Source: Parietaria judaica (lineage: Eukaryota > Streptophyta > Magnoliopsida > Rosales > Urticaceae). From it: DNA of 64,000 nucleotides. Both the position numbers and the translations under genes were made by a program. The DNA is taken from NCBI GenBank assembly GCA_954871525.1, contig OX940864.1, positions 16,672,001-16,736,000 on the forward strand. Direction: 5' to 3'. The notes beneath the pieces were generated by a model. It did not search any database. It worked only from the letters and a program-made list of their open reading frames with translations, and was not told where the DNA came from. Positions 10,654 through 21,473 of this stretch are shown here, piece after piece (position 1 is the first letter of the stretch; each line of letters begins with the position of its first letter).

Positions 10654-13600
10654 TCATTCTCCCCGGGGTCAAGGGAATTCGTCCCAGAATTCTGTACGTC
10701 GTCTTCGTCTGGATTGTCTCCCGTGTAAGGAATGAGATGTTTGACGTTGAAGACGTCCGCCGTGCGAATGTGACTCGGTAGCTTGAGGCGATACGCGTTG
10801 GAATTGATTCTCTCAACTATCTCAATGGGCCCGATTGTCTTCGCCTTAAGCTTGTTATACTCATGCGCAGGAATACGCTATTTAGTGAGAACCGCCCAAA
10901 CAAAATCACCGACATCGAACTCCACAGGCCGTTGTTTCCTATCGGCTGCAGCTTTGTAGCGAGCAGTGGCGGCTTCCAAAATCACCCTTGTTTGCCGATG
11001 AGTTTCCTGAAGTTGCTCAACAAAATCCACAACGTCACCATGAGCTCGGGTGTGATCGGGAACATGAGCGAGGTCCAGCGGGCAGCGGGGGGTGAGGCCG
11101 TAAACAATGTGGAATGGGCTGAAACCGGTACAACAGTTCACGGCATGGTTGTAGGCAAACTCGGCTTGGCAAAGCTTTTGATCTCATGACTTGAGCGCGT
11201 CGCCCACCAAACAATGAAGCAAATCACCTAAGGACCGATTGACGACCTCCGTTTGACCATCTGTCTGAGGGTGATAAGTTGTACTAAAGTCGAGTCGGGT
11301 TTGTACGAGGCGCCACAAACTACGCCAAAAATGACTTAGAAAACGAGTGTCACGATCGGTCACGATGGAGGTCGGGAGACCGTGGAGGCGATAAACCTCG
11401 CAAAAATACAACGATACCACATGATTAGCGTCCGAAGTTTTCTTGCACAGGATGAAGTGAGCCATTTCAGAGAACCGATCAACAACCACGAAGATGGAAT
11501 CATGACCGCGTTGTGTGCGTGGAAGGCCGAGGACAAAATCCATACTCACGTTGGACCACGGCTGAGTCGGAATGGGCAGCGGTAAATAAAGCCCAGCATT
11601 AGTCGTTTTCCCCTTGGCGAGGTGGCAAGTGCGGCATCGATCCACGAACCGGGCAACGTCTCGCCGTAAAGCCGGCCAAAAGTAAGCGGCGGAGACGAGG
11701 TTTAATGTGCGGTCTCGCCCAACATGACCCTCGTTGTAAAGGTCTCGAATGATCTGGAGACGCAAGCTCCCGTCTGGAATGCACAGTTTGTCGCGGTGAT
11801 ACAAGTAACCCTCCGACCAAGCGAAATCCGAGTCCGAACCCTCCGGCGTAGAGTTCGGTCAAGAAATCGAAGCCCGGAATCGTGACACATAATTGCGTCA
11901 ACTTTGTTGAGAATCCCGGCTTGGTTATGGATCGAAAACGTGAACTGTTGAAGAAAGTCAATCCATGATGCATGGCGAGCCGAAATCTTATCTTGGGAAC
12001 CGAGATGTTTTAGCGCGTTGTGGTCGGTGTAGAGAATAAATTCCTTATGGAATAAATAATGCCGCCAATGATGAATGGCCCGAACAATAGCATAGAACTC
12101 CACGTCGTACGTATTGTATCTCGTCTTCGGGCCGGTTAACTTCTCACTAAAATACGCCTCCGGACGATCATCTTGGCTTAAAACAGCGCCAATACCAACT
12201 TTGGAGGCGTCGCAATGAACAAAGAATGGCTGTGAAAAATTCCGGGAGCACGAGAATCGGCGCGATTATGAGCTTGTGTTTAACAGTGGTAAAAGCCTCG
12301 TAGGCTTCCGGGTTTCAATGATATCGGCTCGATTTAATGCAATCCAATATGGGCGCCATAATAGTGCTAAAGTGGGGAATAAAGCGTCAGTAAAACGACG
12401 CGAGACCATGAAAACTCCGAATCTCCGTGACCGTTGTCGGGGTCGGCCACGACGCCACTGCTTGCACTTTCGAGTCGTCGACGGCGAGGCCGGCGGCGGA
12501 AACCATGTATCCCTAGAATATCACCGAATCAGTGGCGAAGACGCATTTCTTGACAGCGGTATAAAAAGCATGACTGCGAAAGACGAGCAAAACTTCGCGA
12601 AGGTAGAGCATATGATCATCGGTGTTAGCGCTATAAATCAATACATCATCAAAGTAAACAACGACAAATTTACCAATGAAAGGTCGGAGTGCTTGATTCA
12701 TGACGCACATAAACGTGCTCGGTGCGTTGGAAAGTCCAAATGGCATTACAAGCCACTCGTAAAGTCCCTCGCGCATCTTGAATGTCGTTTTCCACTCATC
12801 TCCCGGGCGAATGCGGATTTGGTGATAACTGCTCTTCAAATCAAGCTTGCTAAAAACTCGAGCGCCGCTAAGTTGATCGAGAAGGTCGTCAAGACGGGGA
12901 ATCGAAAATCGGTAGCGAACTGTGATTTTGTTTATTGCCCGACTATCAACGCACATACGCCACAATCCATCTTTCTTAGGAATTAAGAGAGCCGGGACTG
13001 CTGGACTTAAGCTCTCGCGGATGTGTCCTTTGGCCAAAAGCTCCTCGACTTAACGACGAAGTTCTTCATGTTCAACGGGGATCATACAATAGTGCGCTCG
13101 GTTTGGTAATTATGCTTCTGGAACGAAGTCAATGTGGTGCTGGATGTCACACAAATGTGGCAATTGAACCGGCAACTCCTCGGGAAAAACATCGTTGAAC
13201 TCATCGAGGAGGGGCTGTAATAGATCGGGAACCGCGACGGTGGTGAGTACGGGTTTTCCGATGAGGGCGAACACAAAATCCGAGGCAGCGGCTTCGGCTT
13301 CAAACTCGGATCTTGTAACCAACATCGTGGTGGGACGGCGAACCGATGCGGTGGCGGGGTTCGAGGGTAGCAAGACAATCTTTTTCCCGCCGAAGAAAAA
13401 AGTATACGTGTTGTTGAGCCCGTCGTGCGTAGAATGGTGATCGAATTGCCATGCCTACCAAGCAATAAATGACACGCATCCATAGACACAATATTGCAAA
13501 GTATATCATTTTTGTTAGTAGTACTAATGGAAACGCTCACCAATGCTCGTTTGGAAACGGTGACATCAGTACCGGTTTAGAGCCACGCCAATTTGTACGG

Positions 13601-14876
13601 CTTAGTATGCTTCTCGGTTTACAATCCAAGCTTCTTGACCACTTCCTCAGCAACGACATTCTCGCAACTCCCGGAGTCGATGACAAAGCGACAAACTTTT
13701 CCGCCAATGGTACAAGTCGATTGAAAAATATTATTCCGAAGCTAAGTGTCGTCGGGGGGCTCGCCGGAGTGAGAAAATTACGACGAATCATCAAGAATTT
13801 TCTAACATCACCACTGACTTCTTCAATCTTGTCCTGTACTTCAGGTTTCTCGTAATAAACTTGGTCACCAAAAAAATCAGCTTGTGTGTCGTCCAGAAAA
13901 AGAGCGGGTCGGGGCTGTTTTGGACTCCCCACATCCAAAACAACGAACAATTCCGGGCTGTATGCGAGGCACGGGAACAAGAGCAGCCGCAGGAGCTAGG
14001 TTGCTCGGGTTTGACGGCGCCAATCTGGAGGTGCTCGGACCAGCAGTACTCGGGCTGTAGCGCTTCCGAGATTGTTGAGCCTCTATCACAAGGGCTCGTT
14101 GATGAGCCTCAGAGACAGTAACAAGATCGAAGAGGTTGAGGACATCTTGGATCGGCATGCGGAGACCACCCATGTAGTGCGAAACCAATTGATCCTCATT
14201 TTTCGTTCATGTCGTTCCTAGTCACGAGCATAAAAAATTATGTTGTATAATCCGACACAGATTTTGTATCTTGACATAAATTTTGAAGGCTTTGATACAA
14301 CGTGTGAACATAGTTGTACGGAAGGAACGCCTCCTGCATTTCTTTCTTCAATTTGCTCCAAGATTCAATCTTCGATTTACCGAGTCGGGTACGTCGAGTA
14401 CGGAGTTGTTGCCACCACGCAGTGCCACGGCCACGAAAGCGGGTCGCCACAAGAGAGGCGCGGCGTGCTTTTGGAACGTCTTTGAAGTCGAGAATTTCCT
14501 CGATGGCGGCGAGCCAATCGAGAAATTACTCTGCCTTCATGATTAGTCCGCCGTGGAATTCCGGGATATCCACCTTGAACACCGATTCCCAACGCCCGTT
14601 GTCCAGAGCTTCGTCCTGCGGTCGCAGCGCGTGAACGTGTCTTTCAACATCTCAGGCAAAAGGGTTTCCGGTGTCGCTCTCGGTGTCGGACGCGTCGTCG
14701 TGGTGGTGTTGCGCCGGAAGACGCTGTAGAACCACAGCCATTTGTCGCGTCAACAACTCCACTTGTGCACGCAGTCCAGCGTTTTCGTCACGTCTAGGAT
14801 CCTCGTCCACTGTGGTTTCACGAGCAGGTCGTCTCTTCGCCGGCATGTCGGAAGATCGTAAGGCTCTGATACCAAC
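10654..14876 (-). pseudogene. Ty3/gypsy retrotransposon gag-pol, decayed
   Basis: Reading along the minus strand, the domains follow gypsy order. Gag N-terminus starts MPAKRRPARE near 14845 and the capsid-like region lies at 14450-14240 (GTAWWQQL). A zinc knuckle CFGCGE near 13930 is frameshifted. An aspartic protease motif VIDSGSCEN lies near 13665-13690. Reverse transcriptase (13037-12513) has YFDDVLIYS and RNase H (12103 on) has LYTDHNALKHL. The integrase (11804-11184) has a zinc-binding region whose first histidine appears to be tyrosine (LYNEGH), and keeps MDFVLGLP, TDRDTRF and the later glutamate. A TGA at 11184-11186 replaces a usual tryptophan codon. The C-terminal tail (ADVFNVKHL) reads to about 10640. 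Several frameshifts and stops make it non-coding. Confidence 0.88.
14862..14874 (-). promoter_or_regulatory. Primer-binding site (initiator Met tRNA) of the gypsy element
   Basis: Reads TGGTATCAGAGCC on the minus strand, the standard plant site complementary to the 3' end of initiator tRNA-Met. It lies two bases inside the LTR end ACATCA. Confidence 0.92.
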
Positions 14877-14980
14877 TGATGTAGACTTGGAAACAGGAAA
14901 AACGAAGAACACTCTTAACGAATGGAGGTCGAGTTGTACGGCATCAAAGGATTTATACATTGCAAATTTGCATAAGACCA

Positions 14981-14990
<10 letters not shown>
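14877..14990 (-). repeat. Remnant of the 5' LTR of the gypsy element
   Basis: Begins TGATGTAGACTTGG on the plus strand, the LTR end next to the primer-binding site. About 60 bp match the 3' LTR; the outer part is different or lost and runs into a (CT)n(TA)n microsatellite. Confidence 0.6.

Positions 14991-15048
<58 letters not shown>
14985..15048. repeat. (CT)n(TA)n microsatellite, MULE target
   Basis: A run of CT followed by about 24 TA units, ending exactly at the GGGAAACTTG terminus of the next element. TA tracts also separate and follow the two MULEs (24800-24813, 29541 on). Confidence 0.95.
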
Positions 15049-15051
<3 letters not shown>

Positions 15052-15131
15052 AAACTTGAAAAAATGACCCCCAAAATGCAAGTTATACCCGTATTGTTCC
15101 CCGATTTCATGTATCTGAAATTTTATTCCCC

Positions 15132-16106
15132 AAATTGTCTCCCAATTTTTTTTATTCCGAAAGTACCCATTTTTACCACTTTTTTTTACTCACTCACTCT
15201 TTCTTTCAGCCTCTCCCTCTCTTCGACGAAACCGAAGCTCCAAAACCCATCACTCACTCTCGTCGAAATCCAGGCCATTGCACCTTCGCCGTGGAACTTT
15301 GCTCTCGCTGCCTTCGCCGGTGGAAGCTTCAAACCCATCGCTCATCGCTCTCTCTCTGTAACACTTTCGAAACCCACCATGAACCCAGCTCTCTTCGAAA
15401 CCCAGTAACCAAACCCAGAATCCAGAGATTCGACCGAGTCGCCGACGAGCATCCTCTAAGATCCAGGTAATTATTTGGGTGTTTTATGGTTCGATTTTGT
15501 CTTGGCAGCATTTAAATTCTGTCCAGTCAAGAAGTAGGGCTTGGCAGAGATGGATTTGGGGGGTTTTTGGTTTAGGATTCGACCAAGTCGCCGATGACCA
15601 TCCTCTAAGATTCAGGTTCTATTATTTGGGTGTTGTATGGTTCGATTTTGTTTTGGCACTAAGGTACTTTTAATGGATCTGTTAATTTAGAGAATATTGT
15701 AGTTTATTTAGGGCTGATTTTAGGGTCCGTTCGATTTAGGGCTGATTTCTGGGTTGATTTAGGGCTGATTTCTGGGTTCGATTTAGGGCTGATTTAGGGC
15801 TGATTTTAGGGTCTGTTAATTTAGAGAATTTGATGCTTACATCTTGTTTGATAAAATGTCTCAATGCACTGGAAATATTTGCCTCTTTTTTGACAGCTTG
15901 TTCAATGGGTTTTTATGTTGAACAGATCAAGCGCTTAAAGTGTTGCATCATGCAATGTGAAGACGCACCGCCACCGCCCACTAATTCGCCGGGTATTACA
16001 AATATGAACCACGCAGATACTTTGACAGTTTTATGTCAATTTATTCTACTTTAACCATATTTTTCGGCATATTTAAAGATTTAGTAATTTTTTATTTCCC
16101 GCAGAT
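15132..16106 (+). other. MULE-A left leader region
   Basis: CT-rich leader with no convincing gene. About 78 bp at 15430-15508 are duplicated at 15580-15657 (GTCGCCGA...CATCCTCTAAG and TTATTTGGGTGT phrases). A short minisatellite of the unit TTAGGGCTGATTTCTGGG occupies about 15708-15815. A phrase GGAAGCTTCAAACCCATCGC at about 15331 also occurs in MULE-B near 25357, showing the two elements share leader sequence. Confidence 0.65.
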
Positions 16107-18738
16107 TTGAAGATTTATATTGAATACGATGGTAAATGGGTTTTAGAGCAAGCCGGATGGCTTTATTGCGGTGGGAACGGCATATTTTTTCTTGTTAATA
16201 AGAACATAAACTACCCGCAATTCTTACAGAGATTGCACGAAGAAATTGGGTGTGATCCAACGATCTATGATCTAAAAATTACATTAGCACCCCAATTTGT
16301 CGGTCGTCCACCGTCACGTTGACTTCAGAGCGCACCATAATGGAGATGGTCACCTACGGATAGAATTATTGCATGTTAATCGAGTCGTAAGGCCCTCTGC
16401 ATTGGACAGTCCGCTTATTGTTAGTTCTCATGGAAGTGCTAATCAGAAGATTCCAGAATCTGTAGATCGCTTAGAGAAATTAGTTGAAGAAGACCCCGTT
16501 GTGGATTTAGCCAAGGATGATGTTGCCGAGATTGTGCCTACCCAGTCAAAGCCGCCAATGGGCAGACCGAGTCAGAGCCGTACATCTATAGCTTCTTCAA
16601 GTTGGAAGGATCCAAGATTTATTAGAGAAGATTTGGTATGTGATATTCCCAACACGGGTGAAGCTTATGCTTTTTCCGTTTGTACAATTTTCCCTAATTT
16701 TGAAGAATTGAAGTTGGCTGTTTCGAAATATGCGATGGAAAAGGCCTTCGACTTTCGTGTAAGAAAATCTGCACCATATGTGTGGTACGTGAAGTGTTTT
16801 GGCGAAAATTGTGGGTGGAAATTGAGAGGAAAGCTAATACCACAATCCGGCCCGTTGGTCAAGATTGTTTCATCTCATAAAGAACACACATGTTCTTTAG
16901 CTAAACGTACACTCGACCACAGGCAAGCAGCACCTAGAGTGGTTGGGAAACTTATGATGGACCGGTTTAGCCCCCAGAGTAGTGCAAATTATGCTCCGAG
17001 GTATACTTTTTTATTAATTTAAGTATAAGGTTAGACAGTTTTAGAAATATTGTTAGATATTTTTTAGTATAAAGTTAGACAGTTTTTTATTTATTTCTCT
17101 TTGATTTCCAGGAACTTGCAAGCTGACATGAAGAAGCTATACGGCGTTACGATGTCTTATGAAAAGGCGTGGAGATGTAAGGAAAAGGCCGTTGGTTTCG
17201 CGATGGGCACCCCCGAGGATTCTTACTCGAAATTACCCCGGTACTTGTACATGTTAAAGCAGAGGAATCCGGGAACAGTGACAGATTTTCAAACAGACAG
17301 TGAAGGCCGTTTCAAATATGCCTTCTTCGCCATTGGATCTTGTCTACAGGGTTTTAAATCACTGCGGCCAGTAATATGCGTGGATGCCACACACGTAAAG
17401 AGCAAGTACGGGGGACAATTGATTGCAGCGGTAGGATTGGATGCTAAAGAGAAACTGTTTCCCCTCGCTTTTGGTCTGGTGGATCAAGAAGACACGAAAT
17501 CGTGGGTATATTTCTTTACCCACTTGAAACAGGCTATTGGGAAGATTGTCGATCTTGTATTTATCAGTCATAAGCACTATACTCTGATAGAAGGGTTGGC
17601 CAGAGTGTTTCCCGAGGCATTCCATGGACATTGCTACGCTCACATCAAGAGAAACATAAAATTCCAGTTCAAGAGCGACGATAGCTGCAATTTGGTGTAT
17701 TGTGCTGCTTACGCCTATACTCTTCGAGAATATAACCATCACATGAGTATCCTTTGGATTTCGTTTCCAGATGTAGCGAAGTACATGGAGGAGATGGGAC
17801 CTGAGAAATGGAGTCGTGTTCATTTTGGTGGTACAAGGTATTTCGTTTGTTTTTCTGTTTTGACAGATTTGCATTTATGTTTAGATACTTTGTCACCTAG
17901 ATTTAGACAGTTCTGTGTTCGGAGAGAATTTAGTATGAAGTTAGACAGTTTTGCACCTAGCTTTAGACAGTTTTGTTTTTAACTTTAGACAGTCTTGCAC
18001 CTAGCTTTAGACAGTTTTGTTTTTCTGTTTAGCCTAAAACATTTGTTTACGATTTATGCTAGGTACGATTACATGACGAGCAACTATTCTGAAAGTTTGA
18101 ATAGTGTAATAACGACGGCAAGGGCATATCCCGTTACAAATATGTTTGAGTACATCCGGTTTACCATGCAAAAGTGGTTCTACGAGAAGCAGACAGAAGG
18201 AGATAAAATGTCCGCAACCTTGGTGGAAACAAGGGAAGAGGTGTTAAAAGCAAACTGCAATGCGGGTCGACGATTACAGGTCAATCCCATTAGTTCCATG
18301 GAATTCGAGGTTGTAGATAGCAAGGGAAGTTTTCTTGTTAATCTTGATTCTCGGTCGTGCGAGTGTGGCCAATTCCAAGAGAATGTTATGCCTTGCTTGC
18401 ATTCAACCGCAGCCATACAGTTTCGTGGCCTTGAAGTTTATGACTTTTGCTCGCCGCATTACTTTACTCACGTGTACAAGAGAACGTATGAAGGCTTGAT
18501 TTACCCTCCAGGTGATGAGTGTAACTGGGATCTTCCGAATGAATTGAAGGACATACACGTGGGGCTACCCGCCAAAATAAAAAGAGCCGGACGTCCATCA
18601 AAGAAAGATAAAGGGGGAAGACCGAAAAGGAAGCATCGCCCGTCGCAAGGTGAAGTTATCATTATCCACAGAAAGTGCTCGAACTGCGGTACTCGCGGCC
18701 ATAACCGTGCTTCGTGCAAGGCTCGTAGTAGTGCATGA
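16107..18738 (+). pseudogene. MuDR-type MULE transposase, probably inactive
   Basis: Coding pieces are 16107-16320 (N-terminal), 16297-17000, 17112-17837 and 18063-18738. The two GT-AG introns join in frame as APR|NLQ and GTR|YDY. The first two pieces are out of frame by one base near 16300, and no sensible intron fixes this. Domains in order are: N-terminal ubiquitin-like region, MuDR DNA-binding region (FEELKLAVSKYA, CFGENCGWKL), the MULE catalytic domain (VICVDATHVKSKYGG; VFPEAFHGHCYAHIKRNI; SNYSESLNS), a SWIM zinc finger (CECGQF...MPCLHS) and a C-terminal CCHC knuckle (CSNCGTRGHNRASC). The expected second catalytic aspartate in the ISD motif is histidine (ISHKH, codon CAT at 17569-17571). 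With the frameshift this suggests an inactive copy. Its introns are full of TTAGACAG motifs. Confidence 0.85.
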
Positions 18739-18744
18739 TTTTAC

Positions 18745-21270
18745 GTTGTATAACTGTTTTTTCTGTTGTATAACTATCAAACTTTATGTGTAAAACCATC
18801 CGACACTAAAATTTATATTTTTATGGAGGAGAATCAAATTAGACTTCTTTATACTGAGTTGTGAAAGTGTATAACTTGAAGAGGAAAACTGTCTAACTTC
18901 CAAGAGAAAACTATCTAACTTTACGTGTAAAACTATCTAACTTTAAAAAAACTGTCTAATTTCAAAGAGAAATATATCTAACTTTACGTGTAAAACTATC
19001 CGACACTATCTAAGTCTTAAAAACTGTCTAATTTCAAAGAGAAATCTACCTAACTTTACGTGTAAAACTATCCGACACTAAAATTTACATTTTTATTAAG
19101 GAGAATAAAATAAGACTTCTTTACACTAAGTTGTGAAACTGTCTGACTTCCAAGAGAAAACTATCTAACTTTACGTGTAAAACTATCTAACTTTAAAAAA
19201 CTGTCTAATTTCAAAGAGAAAACTATCTAACTTTACGTGTAAAACTATCCGACACTAAAATTTAGTTTTTTATGATGGAGGATAAAATTAGACTTCTTTA
19301 CACTAAGTTGTGAAAGTTTCTAACTTGAAGAGGAAAACTATCTAACTTTACTTGTAAAACTATCTAACTTAATTGAAACTGTCTAACTTCCAAGAGAAAA
19401 GTATCTAACTTTACATGTAAAACTATCTAACTTTAAAAAACTGTCTAATTTCAAAGAGAAATCTACCTAACTTTACGTGTAAAACTATCCGACACTAAAA
19501 TTTACATTTTTATGAAGGTGAATAAAATAAGACTTCTTTACACTAAGTTGTCAAACTGTCTGACTTCCAAGAGAAAACTATCTAACTTTACGTGTAAAAC
19601 TATCTAACTTAAAAAAACTGTCTCATTTCAAAGAGAAAACTATCTACCTTTATGTGTAAAACTATCCGACACTAAAATTTAGTATTTTATGATGGAGAAT
19701 AAAATTAGACTTCTTTACACTAAGTTGTGAAAGTGTCTAACTTGAAGAGGAAAACTATCGAACTTTACTTGTAAAACTATCTAACTTAAAAGAAACTGTC
19801 TGACTTCCAAGAGAAAAGTATCTAACTTTACGTGTAAAACTATCTAACTTGCAAAAACTGTCTAATTTCGAAGAGAAAACTATCTAACTTTATGTGTAAA
19901 ACTATTCGACACTAAAATTTACATTTTTATGGAGGAGAATAAAATTAGACTTCTTTACACTGAGTTGTCAAAGTGTCTAACTTGAATAGGAAAACTATCT
20001 AACTTTACTTGTAAAACTATCTAACTTAAAAGAAACTGTCTAACTCCCAAGAGAAAACTCTCTAACTTTTCGTGTAAAACTATCTAACTCCAAAAAACTG
20101 TCTAATTTCGAAGAGACATCTATCTAACTTTACGTGTAAAACTATCCGAAACTAAAATTTACATTTTTATGGAGGAGAATAAAATTAGACTTCTTTACAC
20201 TAAGTAGTCAAAGTGTCTAACTTGAAGAGGAAAACTATCTAACTTTGCTTGTAAAACTATCTAACTTAAAAGAAACTGTCTAACTTCCAAGAGAAAGCTA
20301 TCTAACTTTACGTGTAAAACTATCTAACTCCAAAAAACGGTCTAATTTCAAAGAGAAAACTATCTAACTTTACGTATAAAACTATCCGACACTAAAATTT
20401 ACATTTTTATGAAGGAGAATAAAATTAGACTTTTTTACACTAAGTTGTCAAACTGTCTGACTTCCAAGAGAAAACTATCTAACTTTACGTGTAAAACTAT
20501 CTAACTTTAAAAAACTGTCTAATTTCAAAGAGAAAACAATCTAACTTTATGTGTAAAACTATCCGACACTAAAATTTAGATTTTTATGAAGGAGAATAAA
20601 ATTAGACTTCTTTACACTAAGTTGTGAAAGTGTCTAACTTGAAGAGGAAAACTATCTAACTTTACTTGTAAAACTATCTAACTTAAAAGAAACTGTCTGA
20701 CTTCCAAGAGAAAAGTATCTAACTTTACGTGTAAAACTATCTAACTTGCAAAAACTGTCTAATTTCGAAGAGAAAACTATCTAACTTTATGTGTAAAACT
20801 ATCCGACACTAAATTTACATTTTTATGGAGGAGAATAAAATTAGACTTCTTTACACTGAGTTGTCAAAGTGTCTAACTTGAAGATGAAAACTATCTAACT
20901 TTACTTGTAAAACTATCTAACTTAAAAGAAACTATCTAACTTCCAAGAGAAAACTCTCTAACTTTTCGTGTAAAACTATCTAACTCCAAAAAACTGTCTA
21001 ATTTCGAAGAGACATCTATCTAACTTTACGTGTAAAACTATCCGAAACTAAAATTTACATTTTTATGGAGGAGAAATTAGACTTCTTTACACTAAGTTGT
21101 CAAAGTGTCTAACTTGAAGAGGAAAACTATCTAACTTTACTTGTAAAACTATATAACTTAAAAGAAACTGTCTAACTTCGAAGAGAAAACTATCTAACTT
21201 TTCGTGTAAAACTATCTAACTCCCAAAAACTGTCTAACTACAAAGACACTAAAATTTATATTTTTATGAA
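18745..21270. repeat. Composite minisatellite of MULE-A with 240/177-bp units
   Basis: A 2.5-kb array of phrases such as AACTATCTAACTTTACGTGTAA and AAACTGTCTAA. The phrase ACTAAAATTTA, once per large unit, starts at 18805, 19077, 19254, 19494, 19671, 19911, 20151, 20391, 20568, 20808, 21047 and 21248. Spacings are 272, 177, 240, 177, 240, 240, 240, 177, 240, 239 and 201 bp. Each unit is a roughly 52-70-bp leader (ACTAAAATTTACATTTTTATGGAGG-like) plus two or three subunits of about 63 bp. It lies between the two convergent genes. Confidence 0.93.
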
Positions 21271-21473
21271 GGTTATGAAAATTAGACAATTGTAGAAAAA
21301 CGGTCTACATTCATTGCGATTCCCAAAATAAAAAACCATCTATTGTGCTTAGATAAACATAGCATGTACCGAGTAACAAAACACAATTGTACCAAAATAG
21401 TCTACATTCATTGCGATTCCCAAAATAAAAACCAACGGTTGTGAACCCAAAAACTGTAATTAAAACTGTCCAA

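Noticed and set aside
12276..12986. 236-residue plus-strand open frame
   Set aside because: It is opposite the reverse transcriptase of the gypsy element and has no family motif.
14314..15408. Overlapping plus-strand frames in the gag region and MULE leader
   Set aside because: They are antisense to gag or run through the TA microsatellite (YIYIYIY peptide).
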